Shown in pieces: positions 19,695 to 29,078 of a stretch of 64,000 nt of DNA. The stretch is taken from positions 25,717-89,716 of the forward strand of contig NZ_AFWF01000031.1 of NCBI RefSeq assembly GCF_000222605.1. The letters are read 5' to 3'. The position numbers and the translations under genes are program-made. The notes beneath the pieces are model-generated. The model saw nothing but the letters and a program-made list of their open reading frames with translations. It was not told where the DNA came from and ran no database searches. This DNA comes from Vibrio ichthyoenteri ATCC 700023. Lineage in GTDB: Bacteria; Pseudomonadota; Gammaproteobacteria; Enterobacterales; Vibrionaceae. Each line of letters begins with the position of its first letter. The first letter of the stretch is position 1.

Positions 19695-19734
19695 TAAAAA
19701 AACAAGGGCGATTAATCAAATTAATCGCCCTTGT
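19695..19734 (-). terminator. Terminator downstream of the chemoreceptor gene
   Basis: ACAAGGGCGATTAAT-CAA-ATTAATCGCCCTTGT, a perfect 15-bp stem; on the minus strand it is followed by TTTTTTT. Confidence 0.9.
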
Positions 19735-19760
19735 TCAATTATTTAGCCAAAAATTTACAA

Positions 19761-21752
19761 TCAAACCTTAAATCGATGCACCAACTCTCCTTGCTGGTTG
19801 GCCAATTGGGTCAAGTTGCTGCTGGTGCTGGCAATCTCAGCCATTGCACGATAGCTTGAATCAGCGATGCCATTAATTTCTTCAATGCTCAATGCTATTT
19901 CTGCTGCGGTTTGGTTCTGTTCAACGGCCGCACTGGAAATATGAGCACTCATTTGGCTGATTTCCATGATCAGTGATTGAATCTCTTCCATCGCGCTATT
20001 GGCATTGGAAGCTTGGTCTACTGATAAGGTCATGTCGTCCATACAGCTTTGAATCACACTGTTGGCTGAGGTTGAGCTGCTTTGCAGTGCACTGATCATG
20101 TTTTCAATCTCAGAGGTAGATTCAGTAGTACGCTGTGCCAGTACGCGCACTTCATCTGCGACCACTGCAAAGCCACGACCTTGTTCTCCGGCGCGAGCCG
20201 CCTCAATCGCTGCATTCAATGCCAGTAGATTGGTTTGTTCCGCGATGTTACGAATGACATCGAGGATAGAGCCAATTTTACTGCTCATATTTTGTAGCTC
20301 TTTCACCGCATCAACCGACTCATTTAAGCGCGTTTCAAGCTGATTGATAGTAGTAATGTTGGTGCTCATGATTTGGCGACCTTGTTCAGAGGCCAATTCT
20401 ACTTGTCCAACCATTTGTAGTGAGCTTTGAGCGCTTTGCGCCACTTCTTCAACCGAGTGCGACATTTGATTCATCGCGGTAGCCACACTTGCAGTTTGTT
20501 GACGCTGTTGATTCAACTGAGACTGTGTGCCTGATAACGTTTCTTGGTTGTTATTTGCAGTATGCGTTAGGTTGTCGGATGCGTCGTTTAAGCGCACCAA
20601 AATGTTGTGTAGGTTATCTGCCAAGTCATTAATGTGGCCGCTAACACGACTGAATTCATTGTTAAAACGGATTTCGATACGTTGGGTCATATCGCCGCCG
20701 CTTAGTGCTTCGAGTGTTTTTAGGATACGAGTCAGTGGGGTACGCACACTGTGGGCGATGTGATAGCCGATCCCTGCAGCCAATGCCACAACCACAAGGC
20801 AAAGGAAGATCGAACGGATTAAACCAGAATCGTAAACTTTCCCTGCTTCAACTAAAGATGCGTTCAAGCCATTTTGCGCCGTTTCACTGAACGAATGGAG
20901 CAGTGCCATTGATGTATCGACTTCTTTAGTCAGGTTGGCGATATTGTTGTAAAGCGCTTCGCGTGACAGTAGGTAGTTATTGTGTTGATCCAATACCCCA
21001 CCTTTTTGACCAATGTCGATGGTGAATTGGTTTACAGGTCCGTCAAATTTCTCCTTTAGTGAAGGTAATTGAGTCAGTAAACCACGGTAGGAATAATTGA
21101 GGTGCGTAACAGCTTTTTTATTTTTCGCTACCGCTTCGGCAACAAATGTCGTGTCACTGCTGGCAAGCGCGTCTGAGGTGATCACCTCAGCATCTTTCAG
21201 TTTTTCGAAATAGCTTCTAGCCATCACTTTAACCGCGATCTTATCTTGGTCATCCACATACTCTTTCATGCCTGTGCTGAGTTCGGCATGAAGTCGCTGA
21301 AACTGGCGCGTTGATTGTTGCACTAACTCTTGTGCTTCAAACATATTGCGATAGTTATCCATCGCATCGGCGGCTTCCGCAAAATAACGCTGCTCCATTG
21401 CTTTTACTTGTTCGATGCGTTCGATAAGTTCAGGGCTATTGGCACTGGCTTGTTCAAGTTCGATCAATGTTTGGTCGTAATGGGCTTTGGCATCGACAAA
21501 TTCTGAGCGGATGACATCCATGCGCTCGAAACTTTGCGTAGTCAAGTAGTCCTTGAAAAGTTTGTCAGCTGTCAGCAACGCTACGTTCGTACGATTAGAC
21601 ATTGAAACAAGCGGCAGAGATGTGTTGGTAACGCTAGCGAAATTCTGATGAATTTGTTCCATTCCACGCAATGCTAAAATTGTGGATACTGCGAACATCA
21701 GAATGATCAATGCAAAGCCAGCGTACATCCTTCTTATCACTGAACCTTTCAT
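19761..21752 (-). CDS. Methyl-accepting chemotaxis protein
   Basis: Transmembrane chemoreceptor signalling to CheA/CheW. I place the start at the internal ATG ([13 protein letters not shown]), which follows AGGAGAGG, giving 663 aa; the longer frame to 21827 lacks a good ribosome site. Helix 1 is at about 9-29. A helical periplasmic ligand domain spans about 30-305 and helix 2 about 308-328. HAMP follows ([22 protein letters not shown]), then the signalling hairpin with its conserved tip ([32 protein letters not shown]). No ligand can be assigned. It is divergent from hinT. Confidence 0.94.
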   Translation of the reverse strand: MKGSVIRRMYAGFALIILMFAVSTILALRGMEQIHQNFASVTNTSLPLVSMSNRTNVALLTADKLFKDYLTTQSFERMDVIRSEFVDAKAHYDQTLIELEQASANSPELIERIEQVKAMEQRYFAEAADAMDNYRNMFEAQELVQQSTRQFQRLHAELSTGMKEYVDDQDKIAVKVMARSYFEKLKDAEVITSDALASSDTTFVAEAVAKNKKAVTHLNYSYRGLLTQLPSLKEKFDGPVNQFTIDIGQKGGVLDQHNNYLLSREALYNNIANLTKEVDTSMALLHSFSETAQNGLNASLVEAGKVYDSGLIRSIFLCLVVVALAAGIGYHIAHSVRTPLTRILKTLEALSGGDMTQRIEIRFNNEFSRVSGHINDLADNLHNILVRLNDASDNLTHTANNNQETLSGTQSQLNQQRQQTASVATAMNQMSHSVEEVAQSAQSSLQMVGQVELASEQGRQIMSTNITTINQLETRLNESVDAVKELQNMSSKIGSILDVIRNIAEQTNLLALNAAIEAARAGEQGRGFAVVADEVRVLAQRTTESTSEIENMISALQSSSTSANSVIQSCMDDMTLSVDQASNANSAMEEIQSLIMEISQMSAHISSAAVEQNQTAAEIALSIEEINGIADSSYRAMAEIASTSSNLTQLANQQGELVHRFKV

Positions 21753-21973
21753 GGACCTCTCCTTATTGGGATAATTTATAGTGAAAATTATCAGACTTAG
21801 GACGAGTGTATTGATATCGAGACACACGTTTTATGACGCACAAGACAAAAAAAATTTTTTCGTAAAGAAATTTGAGTGCTTTTGGTTAAATGAACGTTGT
21901 TTTTTATTGTGATTTTGAGATGCATGACGCATACTCATCTGATTGTTTAGTTAAGCAAGTTTATGGAGCCAAC

Positions 21974-22324
21974 ATGGCCGAAGAGACCATTTTTAGCAAA
22001 ATTATTCGCAAAGAAATCCCTGCAGATGTTGTTTACCAAGATGATTTGGTAACGGCATTTCGCGATATTAATCCTCGTGCACCCAAGCACATTCTGATCG
22101 TGCCAAATAAGCTTATCCCAACCGTGAATGATGTCGAAGTTGACGACGAAATGGCCATGGGTCGTATGTTCACGGTGGCAAAAAAGTTAGCAAAAGAAGA
22201 AGGCATTGACCAAGATGGCTACCGTCTCATTGTGAACTGTAATTCACATGGCGGCCAAGAGGTCTATCACATTCATATGCATTTAGTTGGTGGTTGTCCG
22301 CTAGGCCCACTTTTGATGAACTAA
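21974..22324 (+). CDS. hinT: HIT family purine nucleoside phosphoramidase
   Basis: Histidine-triad hydrolase acting on adenosine phosphoramidates and acyl-AMPs. The start [18 protein letters not shown] at 21974 follows GGAG and gives 116 aa, the usual length; an in-frame upstream ATG at 21890 would add 28 residues unlike the family. The catalytic triad motif is HIHMHLVGG near the C-terminus. It opens the series hinT, COG3014 lipoprotein, ycfL, lpoB, thiK, which matches E. coli order. A terminator follows it. Confidence 0.94.
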   Translation: MAEETIFSKIIRKEIPADVVYQDDLVTAFRDINPRAPKHILIVPNKLIPTVNDVEVDDEMAMGRMFTVAKKLAKEEGIDQDGYRLIVNCNSHGGQEVYHIHMHLVGGCPLGPLLMN

Positions 22325-22344
22325 ACTGCACTATATGTGGTCAT

Positions 22345-22377
22345 AAAAGCACGACATTAACAGCGTGCTTTTTATTT
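22345..22377 (+). terminator. Terminator downstream of hinT
   Basis: AAAGCACG and CGTGCTTT pair over a 10-nt loop, followed by TTATTT. It lies 20 nt upstream of the next start, so the lipoprotein genes may have reduced read-through or a promoter here. Confidence 0.7.
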
Positions 22378-22396
22378 CAATAAAATGGAGTACGAA

Positions 22397-23788
22397 TTGA
22401 AGATAACTATTCGACTCATGCTGGTGTTAACCAGTTCTTTACTGCTCTCCGCTTGTGCCAACTTCTCCGCAGGCAATTTATTTAGCCACTACAGCGCGCA
22501 AAATGAAACCGTATACCAGGCGGTTAAGGCTGGCGATTACCTGCAAGCTAAAGACAATCTACCTGACGACATTGCAGGTGACATATTGGATAACTTTGAG
22601 AAGGGTCGAGTGTACCTACTCAATCAAGATTACCCACAAAGCCAATCTGCGTTAGAGCTAGGTGACAACGCCGTTAGAGCTGAACAGGACAAAGCGGTGA
22701 TCTCTATTTCAGATACCGCCTCAAGCGTTGGCTCTTTAGCCGTCAATGACAATCTCAAAACCTACCAACCTGCTGATTATGAACTTGGCTTTCTCCATCT
22801 ATACTTAGGTTTGAATTACGTCAAAGCCAATAAATTGGATGATGCGCTGGTGGAAATGCGTCGCGCAAATCAAGTACAAGAGCAAGCCAGAAAGGATAGG
22901 GAACGTGCACTAGAGTCGGCAGAAAAAGAGATGAAGTCGCAAGGTTTAACACCGAACCTTGGTAGCGTATTAGCCAAATACCCTGACGCAGGTAAGACAC
23001 TTCAAGCGGTACAGAATGCCTATTTAATGTATTTATCCGCGTTATTGTATGAGGCGGATAATGACCTAAATAGTGCGTATGTTGATTATCGTCGCGCATT
23101 GGCAGTGATGCCCGATAACCGCGCGGTGATAGACAGCACGATGCGCGTCGCTAAGCGTTTGGGTATGAGTGATGACTTGCGTCAGCTTGAACAACGTTAT
23201 GGTAAAGCACAAACCTTGGCCACCGGTAAGGCGAGAGTTATTGTTTTACAAGAGCAAGATGTGGTTGAAGCACTGCAAGGGTGGAAATTATCTTTACCCC
23301 TGTATGACAGTCGCGGGAATGGTGCATTGTATTCTTTAGCGTTGCCTTATTATCCGGAAAGTAATCAGTTTCGTTTTTCAGCGCCAAAGCTTAATCAACA
23401 AGGTCTGTCTCAAGATCTGTTAGCGGATGTTAACTTGATGGCTCAGCGTGATTTAAGTGAACGCATGCCAAGCATTGTGATTCGTCAGGCATTAAGAGTC
23501 GTGGCGAAAGATCAATTGCGTAAAGAAGCGGCGAATGGCGACGATGTCGGTAACTTAATTTTTAATGTCTGGAATACGCTTACTGAGCAGCCGGACACTC
23601 GTAGCTGGCAGACTTTGCCTGCAGCCATTTATAGCAGCTCGACGGTAGTGAATGCTGGAGAGCAGCGACTTGATATTAATGGACAGACATACAACTTCGA
23701 TGCGCCTCAGGGGCAAACGGTGTTGGTGTGGCTGTCTCGTCAAGGCAACAATGCCACCTTGTGGCATAAGCAACTAGGAAGATTGTAA
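22397..23788 (+). CDS. COG3014 family lipoprotein
   Basis: Predicted lipoprotein of unknown function. I prefer the TTG at 22397 (seven bases after GGAG), giving a compact signal peptide KITIRLMLVLTSSLLLSAC with lipobox LSAC. An ATG at 22385 would add four residues. The mature part has TPR-like helical repeats (GDYLQAKDNLPD, YQPADYELGFLHLYLGLNYV, KLDDALVEMRRANQVQEQAR, SAYVDYRRALAVMP) and a beta-rich C-terminal half. Total about 463 aa. Its stop overlaps the ycfL start by one base, and lpoB follows, so an envelope role linked to peptidoglycan synthesis is a reasonable inference. Confidence 0.85.
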   Translation: MKITIRLMLVLTSSLLLSACANFSAGNLFSHYSAQNETVYQAVKAGDYLQAKDNLPDDIAGDILDNFEKGRVYLLNQDYPQSQSALELGDNAVRAEQDKAVISISDTASSVGSLAVNDNLKTYQPADYELGFLHLYLGLNYVKANKLDDALVEMRRANQVQEQARKDRERALESAEKEMKSQGLTPNLGSVLAKYPDAGKTLQAVQNAYLMYLSALLYEADNDLNSAYVDYRRALAVMPDNRAVIDSTMRVAKRLGMSDDLRQLEQRYGKAQTLATGKARVIVLQEQDVVEALQGWKLSLPLYDSRGNGALYSLALPYYPESNQFRFSAPKLNQQGLSQDLLADVNLMAQRDLSERMPSIVIRQALRVVAKDQLRKEAANGDDVGNLIFNVWNTLTEQPDTRSWQTLPAAIYSSSTVVNAGEQRLDINGQTYNFDAPQGQTVLVWLSRQGNNATLWHKQLGRL

Positions 23789-24177
23789 TGAAGAAATTCG
23801 TTTTAGTGGTCTTATCAATGTTTGCCATTGTAGCTTGTAGTACCAATACATCGGGTCTGCGTATCAATGGTGATTCGCAGACGGTGTTGTTTGCTGATTC
23901 ATCTATGTCTCGGAGTATAAGTGTTGATGACATTACCACGAGAGTCGTTGATGGGCATACTCAGGGCATTGTCAGCGTCACCAACAACCTAAGCAGCGAT
24001 CTCGATTTGTTGTATCGTTTTTATTGGTACGATGATCAGGGCCTTGAAGTGAACACCAAGGTAAGCAACTGGCGACGTTTGATTGTTCGTGGTGCAGAAA
24101 CACGCTCTATTTCTGAGGTGTCAGTCAATCCATCGGCAACCCAATTTCGAGTACAAATTAGAAGAAACAACGATTAA
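23788..24177 (+). CDS. ycfL: YcfL family lipoprotein
   Basis: 129-aa small lipoprotein. Signal peptide MKKFVLVVLSMFAIVAC with lipobox IVAC. The mature part is a beta-sandwich-like DUF1425 domain (VNNLSSDLDLLYRFYWYDDQGLEV in parts, then WRRLIVRGAETRSI). It overlaps the preceding gene by one base and precedes lpoB, as in E. coli. Function unknown; probably outer-membrane associated. Confidence 0.88.
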   Translation: MKKFVLVVLSMFAIVACSTNTSGLRINGDSQTVLFADSSMSRSISVDDITTRVVDGHTQGIVSVTNNLSSDLDLLYRFYWYDDQGLEVNTKVSNWRRLIVRGAETRSISEVSVNPSATQFRVQIRRNND

Positions 24178-24240
24178 TACCAAGTGATCATTTAAGTTGA
24201 TTAGCTTTGGTTACATTGAACAATATTTAAGGAAAGTCTC

Positions 24241-24831
24241 ATGAAAAAAAGTGTCATTGCGCTGTTGGGTTTAGCGGTTGTTTTGGGCGGTTGTTCAAAT
24301 CAAGTTAGCTATGGTGATGCTCAAGCAGTAGAAACAACTACCATCGATTTCGGCTCTACCGATTTGCAAACTATCGCAGGGGAAATGGTTGATAGCATGC
24401 TGAACTCGGGTTCTGTTGCAGCGATTACTCGTGATTCACGTCCTATTGTTTTCGTTGAGCGCATCAAGAATAAAACCAGTGAGCATATTGATACTGAATC
24501 CATTACCGACAGTATCAGCACTAAACTGCTTAACTCAGGCAAGTTCCGTTTTGTTGATATGGATCGTGTCGAAGCGGTTCGTGATCAGCTGAACTTCCAA
24601 AACAATGACGAATTAGTGAATCAAAGTAATGCGATTCAATTTGGTAAAATGGTTGGGGCGCAATACATGTTGTACGGCAACCTATCAAGTATCGCTAAAT
24701 CGGCAGGTAGCGACAAAGATGTGTATTACAAAATGACCATGCGTTTGATGGATCTTGAATCAGGCCTTATCGAATGGGCTGATGAAACCGAAATTCGCAA
24801 ACAAGAATCTAAAAGCTTTTTAGGCTTGTAA
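24241..24831 (+). CDS. lpoB: Penicillin-binding protein activator LpoB
   Basis: Outer-membrane lipoprotein that in E. coli reaches through the peptidoglycan to activate the PBP1B synthase. 196 aa (E. coli 213). Signal peptide MKKSVIALLGLAVVLGGC with lipobox LGGC, then a short linker and a TolB-like alpha/beta domain (SRPIVFVERIKNKTSEHIDT, ITDSISTKLLNSGKFRFVD). The linker is shorter than in E. coli. Gene order ycfL-lpoB-thiK supports the call. Confidence 0.9.
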   Translation: MKKSVIALLGLAVVLGGCSNQVSYGDAQAVETTTIDFGSTDLQTIAGEMVDSMLNSGSVAAITRDSRPIVFVERIKNKTSEHIDTESITDSISTKLLNSGKFRFVDMDRVEAVRDQLNFQNNDELVNQSNAIQFGKMVGAQYMLYGNLSSIAKSAGSDKDVYYKMTMRLMDLESGLIEWADETEIRKQESKSFLGL

Positions 24832-24877
24832 CGTAATTTTTAAGTACCATTATTATTACTAGAGCAAGGAACGACGT

Positions 24878-25729
24878 ATGGCGCGAATGTCATGGAATGA
24901 AGCTTGTCAGCTCGATAGCTCTTTGCTGTCGTTAGATCGTTTCTTTGCTCTGCCCCCTGAGTATGGGCAAACCCTGACAGGGGGCTTAACGAACCGATGT
25001 TGGAAAGTGGTAGAAAGTAGTGGTAAAGCCTATGTATGGCGCCCCAATACACATATCACCAAGGCATTTTCAATTTCGCGCTTTCAGGAATATCAAATAC
25101 TGACTTCAATCGAAGCCTCTGGTATCGGTCCAAGCCCAATTCATATTAATGATCAAGGTTTGCTGGTTGAGTGGCTTGAAGGTCAAGCGTTAACGGATTC
25201 GCTCAGTTTTGAGCAACTGCTGGATGCGCTTGTCGCTGTTCACTCTCTGCCAACCACTCGTATTCCTGTTGCACCATTTAGTTTCACTGCGCGTGTTGAC
25301 CACTATTGGATGCAACTCAAAGCTGAGCTTAAGTCTGAGCCGTATCAGGCGATTTATCGTGATTGGCGTAATGCTCCTAGTTTGGCGGATGTTGGTCAAA
25401 CGCTTTGTCATTTTGATTTGGCCGGTTACAACATGGTCGATACCGAGCAAGGCGCTAAAATTATTGATTGGGAATATGCAACGATTGGTGATCCGCGTTT
25501 GGACCTTACCTTGAGTATTGATGTTGCCGAGATTGATGAAATGGAAGCGATTCAGCGTTATTGTCAGTTGCGCCAACTTGATGGTATTGATGATTGGGTT
25601 GAAGGCGTGAGAGCTTGGCGACCGCGTGCAACCATGATGGCCATGCTTTGGTATTTACTTGCTTATCAACTTTGGGGAGATGAGCATTACTTACAGCAGG
25701 CTGAGCAGTTAAAACAGCAGTTTGGTTAA
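24878..25729 (+). CDS. thiK: Thiamine kinase-like phosphotransferase
   Basis: Choline-kinase/APH-fold protein in the position of E. coli thiK (ycfN), which phosphorylates thiamine for salvage. Of 283 aa, the N-lobe has LTGGLTNRCWKV, the catalytic loop is CHFDLAGYN (H-x-D-x-x-x-x-N) and the metal-binding segment is IIDWEYATIGDPRLDL. AGGAA precedes the ATG. Substrate is inferred from synteny and family; related phosphotransferases act on other amino alcohols. Confidence 0.8.
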   Translation: MARMSWNEACQLDSSLLSLDRFFALPPEYGQTLTGGLTNRCWKVVESSGKAYVWRPNTHITKAFSISRFQEYQILTSIEASGIGPSPIHINDQGLLVEWLEGQALTDSLSFEQLLDALVAVHSLPTTRIPVAPFSFTARVDHYWMQLKAELKSEPYQAIYRDWRNAPSLADVGQTLCHFDLAGYNMVDTEQGAKIIDWEYATIGDPRLDLTLSIDVAEIDEMEAIQRYCQLRQLDGIDDWVEGVRAWRPRATMMAMLWYLLAYQLWGDEHYLQQAEQLKQQFG

Positions 25730-25895
25730 GTCTGTTTTGTTGCTGAGATCACTGTTTCGCTGCAGGCAAGCAAGAATCTGATCACTTGCGCTTTAAAACC
25801 TTAGCTTTCGTGTTAGATTAAATTAAGTTTGTTGCATTTTAGTGGGCTTTTCGTGAGCTAGCGTTTAAACAAACTGATTAGAATAAGGAAATAAC

Positions 25896-26435
25896 ATGAT
25901 CATCTATTTACATGGCTTCGACTCTACCAGCCCTGGTAACCACGAAAAAGTTCTTCAATTGCAGTTTATTGATGATGATGTTCGTTTCATCAATTACAGC
26001 ACTCTTCATCCTAAGCATGATATGCAGCATCTATTAAAAGAAGTGCATAAAGTGATTGAGCAGTCGGACGATAAAAATCCTATCATCTGTGGCGTAGGCC
26101 TTGGTGGATTTTGGTCAGAGCGTATTGGTTTCTTGTGTGGCATCAAACAGGTTGTTTTCAACCCTAACCTGCACCCAGAGCGCACGATGCAGGGACGAAT
26201 TGATCGACCTGAAGAGTATGAAGATATTGCGACTAAATGTGTGCAAGAATTCCGCGTTAAAAATAGCAAGCGTTGCTTAGTGATTTTGTCTCGCGAAGAT
26301 GAAATCCATAATAACCAAGTCACAGCGAAAGAGTTGGAAGGGTATTACGATGTTATTTGGGACGAAAAACAAGCGCACAAATTCAGTAAGATTTCCCAAC
26401 ACTTGCAAGCAATGAAGGCCTTTAAAGAAGGCTAA
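25896..26435 (+). CDS. ycfP: YcfP family alpha/beta-hydrolase-like protein
   Basis: 179 aa, UPF0227 family, close to the E. coli YcfP length (180). [18 protein letters not shown] opens an alpha/beta-hydrolase-like fold. The elbow reads [16 protein letters not shown], with glycine in place of the usual nucleophilic serine, as in other YcfP proteins, so hydrolase activity is doubtful. GGAA precedes the start. E. coli has nagZ between thiK and ycfP; here it is absent. Confidence 0.88.
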   Translation: MIIYLHGFDSTSPGNHEKVLQLQFIDDDVRFINYSTLHPKHDMQHLLKEVHKVIEQSDDKNPIICGVGLGGFWSERIGFLCGIKQVVFNPNLHPERTMQGRIDRPEEYEDIATKCVQEFRVKNSKRCLVILSREDEIHNNQVTAKELEGYYDVIWDEKQAHKFSKISQHLQAMKAFKEG

Positions 26436-26467
26436 TTCTTCCGCTATACCAAGTTTGACTTAAATGA

Positions 26468-26495
26468 AACGACGTTGAACCAACGTCGTTTTTGT
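26468..26495 (+). terminator. Terminator downstream of ycfP
   Basis: AACGACGTTG-AAC-CAACGTCGTT, a perfect 10-bp stem, followed by TTTGTTT. Confidence 0.85.
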
Positions 26496-26591
26496 TTCTA
26501 TCGTGACTGTCTCGGCAACGAGAACGATTCAAGTTAAGCACCTCGTTACATAAAACCATACAGATTATAGTGAGTTTTTCTCATTCTCTGG

Positions 26592-26619
26592 TTGCGCAGT
26601 CCGTTTTGCTCTATATAAT
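26592..26619 (+). promoter_or_regulatory. Candidate sigma-70 promoter of ndh
   Basis: TTGCGC (26592-26597), 16 bp, TATAAT (26614-26619). The -10 is a perfect consensus. The adjacent FNR box falls just downstream of the expected start point. Confidence 0.5.
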
Positions 26620-26637
26620 GAGTAAAATAAAATTTAT

Positions 26638-26651
26638 TTGATAAATATCAA
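26638..26651. promoter_or_regulatory. FNR-type box before ndh
   Basis: TTGATAAATATCAA exactly matches TTGAT-N4-ATCAA. At roughly +12 to +25 of the predicted promoter it would block transcription, which agrees with the known FNR repression of ndh in E. coli. Confidence 0.65.
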
Positions 26652-26869
26652 AAAAAATTGAGAGCGAGTGAAAAAACTTGCCCAATATTGCTGGTTGAGA
26701 CATGTTTTTCGTCCGACAAGCACCTGACTGATACAGTCTTTCAATCCAAATACGTGTTTCAATAAGTGAAACCTCTATCGCAGCGTAAGCGCGAGCTAAA
26801 AATATTTCCTCAGTTTGCAGTGCGAGCTGACTCAATTTCTTAGTTTTTTAATTTTAGAGGATAGTTGCT

Positions 26870-28159
26870 GTGACACGAATTATCGTAGTAGGTGGTGGCG
26901 CAGGCGGTTTAGAGCTTGCGACCAAACTAGGTCGTACTCTTGGTCGCAAGGGTCGTGCTAACATTACTTTGGTTGACCGTAAGGCGAGCCATTTATGGAA
27001 ACCACTGTTACACGAAGTGGCGACCGGTTCACTTGATGAAGGTGTTGATGCACTGAGCTACCGTGCTCATGCAAAAAATCACCATTTTGATTTCCAACTC
27101 GGTAGTCTGCAAAACATCGATCGTGAACGTAAGGTGATCATCCTTTCTGAACTGAAAGATGAGCAAGGCGAGTTGTTGATGCCAAGCCGTGAACTTGAGT
27201 ACGATTTGTTGGTACTTGCGATTGGCTCTACATCAAATGATTTCAACACGCCGGGTGTACGCGAAAACTGTATCTTCCTAGACAGCCCTGAGCAAGCGCA
27301 CCGCTTCCGCACCAATATGAACAATGAATTCCTAAAGCTGCATGCCAAAAATGGCCAAGGCACGGTGGATATTGCGATTGTTGGCGCAGGTGCAACGGGT
27401 GTTGAATTGTCGGCTGAGCTACATAATGCAGTGAAAGAGCTACGTACATACGGCTTTGGCGATCTAGATTCAAGTAAACTGAATGTTAGCCTTGTTGAAG
27501 CGGGTGAGCGTATTCTACCTGCGCTACCACCACGCATTTCAGGCGCAGCACACCAAGAGCTAACTAAGCTAGGTGTTAATGTGCGCACTGCGACCATGGT
27601 AACGCAAGCGGATAAAGATGGTTTAACGACCAAAGATGGTGAAAAAATCCACGCACAAATTATGGTGTGGGCTGCGGGTATTAAAGCGCCAGATTTCATG
27701 AAAGAAATTGGTGGACTTGAAAGTAACCGTATTAACCAACTTGTCGTAAAAGATACCTTGCAAACCACACGTGATGACAACATTTTTGTTATTGGTGATT
27801 TGGCGCAATGTACTCAGCCTGATGGTTCATTTGTACCGCCTCGCGCGCAAGCTGCTCACCAAATGGCGAGCCGTGCGTTTAGTAACATTGTTGCGAAGCT
27901 GACGGGTCGTGAGTTGAAGGCGTATGTTTACAAAGACAACGGCTCTCTTGTCTCTCTGAGTCGTTTCTCAACCGTAGGTAGCCTAATGGGTAACCTGACG
28001 AAGGGCTCAATGATGATTGAAGGTCGTATTGCGCGTGTTGTGTATATTTCACTTTACCGCATGCACCAAATGGCGCTACACGGTGTGTTTAAAACCGCAC
28101 TGATTATCTTGATGGGTCGTATTAACCGCGTACTACGTCCGAACTTGAAGCTCCACTAA
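26870..28159 (+). CDS. ndh: NADH dehydrogenase type II
   Basis: Non-proton-pumping NADH:quinone oxidoreductase on the inner face of the cytoplasmic membrane. It starts with GTG after AGAGGA; 429 aa (E. coli 434). The first Rossmann FAD site is [18 protein letters not shown] and the second (NADH) is [28 protein letters not shown]-type flavin contact appears as [12 protein letters not shown]. The C-terminal basic and hydrophobic stretch ([16 protein letters not shown]) fits membrane attachment. A bidirectional terminator follows. Confidence 0.96.
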   Translation: MTRIIVVGGGAGGLELATKLGRTLGRKGRANITLVDRKASHLWKPLLHEVATGSLDEGVDALSYRAHAKNHHFDFQLGSLQNIDRERKVIILSELKDEQGELLMPSRELEYDLLVLAIGSTSNDFNTPGVRENCIFLDSPEQAHRFRTNMNNEFLKLHAKNGQGTVDIAIVGAGATGVELSAELHNAVKELRTYGFGDLDSSKLNVSLVEAGERILPALPPRISGAAHQELTKLGVNVRTATMVTQADKDGLTTKDGEKIHAQIMVWAAGIKAPDFMKEIGGLESNRINQLVVKDTLQTTRDDNIFVIGDLAQCTQPDGSFVPPRAQAAHQMASRAFSNIVAKLTGRELKAYVYKDNGSLVSLSRFSTVGSLMGNLTKGSMMIEGRIARVVYISLYRMHQMALHGVFKTALIILMGRINRVLRPNLKLH

Positions 28160-28190
28160 ACGCTTGTTGAACAAGAGACATCACGATTAT

Positions 28191-28220
28191 AAAAAGAGTG
28201 CCTTTGGCGCTCTTTTTTTG
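28191..28220. terminator. Terminator of ndh, possibly bidirectional
   Basis: AAAAAGAGTGCC-TTT-GGCGCTCTTTTTTT, a 12-bp stem with one G-T pair, T-rich on both strands. It lies between converging ndh and the acetyltransferase gene. Confidence 0.85.
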
Positions 28221-28293
28221 TTTCTGACGACGCATTGTTTTTCAGTAATGGTTTTAGTGTAACCATTACCATCATTGTGTTGGTCTGCGTTGG

Positions 28294-28833
28294 TTAGCTG
28301 GGGATAATAGAGTAAACCGCACCGCATTTAGGTTTGCCGTTGAAGATAAATCGATTGGCGGCGTAGGTTTCAAATTGTGCACCACATGCGAGTGCCAGTT
28401 TTTGGCTCGCAAGATTGTCTGGATCACATACTATTTCTAGGCGGGTCAGCTTTAAAATACCAAAACAAAACTCGATCAGGGCATCGAGAGCTTTATATCC
28501 ATAGCCTTGCTGTTGGAATTCATCCGCAATCCAATACCCTAAACTGGCCATATTAAATGTTTGGTAGAACTCATTGATGGCAACCATGCCGACCAATGCA
28601 TCATCACTTCGACGGAAGATACCAAAACCGTAGGCTTCGGATTTTACCCAGTTCAAACGGGTGGCTAATAGAAAATCTTCGGCTTCTTGATGGCTAAATT
28701 GTTGGTGACACCAATCAACCCAGTGGTGAAGGTTTGGTGAGCGAGCGATGAGTTGTTCAAGTTGGGCACTTTCTTCGTTATCAATTAAGCGTAAAGTGAA
28801 TTCGGTGGTAATAATTTGGTAATCAGGACTCAT
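28294..28833 (-). CDS. GNAT N-acetyltransferase, RimJ/RimL-like
   Basis: 179-aa acetyl-CoA-dependent acetyltransferase of the Acetyltransf_3 type. Family features include LRLIDNEESAQLEQLI at the N-terminus, GMVAINEFYQTFNMASLGYWIADEFQQQGYG in pieces (the acetyl-CoA loop being QQQGYGYKALDAL) and RLEIVCDPDNLASQKLALACG. Proteins of this group modify ribosomal protein N-termini or small molecules, and the substrate cannot be read from the sequence. It is monocistronic. Confidence 0.85.
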   Translation of the reverse strand: MSPDYQIITTEFTLRLIDNEESAQLEQLIARSPNLHHWVDWCHQQFSHQEAEDFLLATRLNWVKSEAYGFGIFRRSDDALVGMVAINEFYQTFNMASLGYWIADEFQQQGYGYKALDALIEFCFGILKLTRLEIVCDPDNLASQKLALACGAQFETYAANRFIFNGKPKCGAVYSIIPS

Positions 28834-29023
28834 AGATGGTCATCATCAACAGCAGTGATTGGTGAGTATATACCGAAATCAAATTGTGTGTTGTGAACCA
28901 CCCATAGTTACCAAAGCGTTGATGAAAATGACCGTTGTTGGGAGGACATACAAAGATGCATGCTGACTTGTGTTTGTTGATGTTGTGATACTGGGTTTTG
29001 ATGCGTGGTTATAAAATTGGCGT

Positions 29024-29052
29024 AAAAAAACGCCCTCGTTTAAAGAGGGCGT
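29024..29052 (-). terminator. Terminator downstream of csiV
   Basis: ACGCCCTC-GTTTAAA-GAGGGCGT; on the minus strand it is followed by TTTTTT. Confidence 0.85.
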
Positions 29053-29078
29053 AGAGATGATTTTTTGAATACTGATGA

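Larger units (their letters stand above)
26436..26869. other. ycfP/ndh intergenic region
   Basis: 434 bp without a supported gene; a 74-codon minus-strand frame at 26611-26835 has no recognisable features. It holds the ycfP terminator (26468-26495) and a candidate ndh promoter with an FNR box. About 220 bases between that box and the ndh start would form a long leader in which I see no clear structure. Confidence 0.5.

Noticed and set aside
21753-21827. Longer chemoreceptor start
   Set aside because: The internal ATG at 21752 has a strong AGGAGAGG site and begins a typical MCP membrane helix; the extension does not.
26611-26835. 74-codon minus-strand frame before ndh as a gene
   Set aside because: It overlaps the predicted ndh promoter, has no ribosome site and no recognisable family features.
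27079-27783. 234-codon frame antisense to ndh
   Set aside because: It lies fully inside a well-supported gene and its composition is what an antisense shadow of ndh would give.
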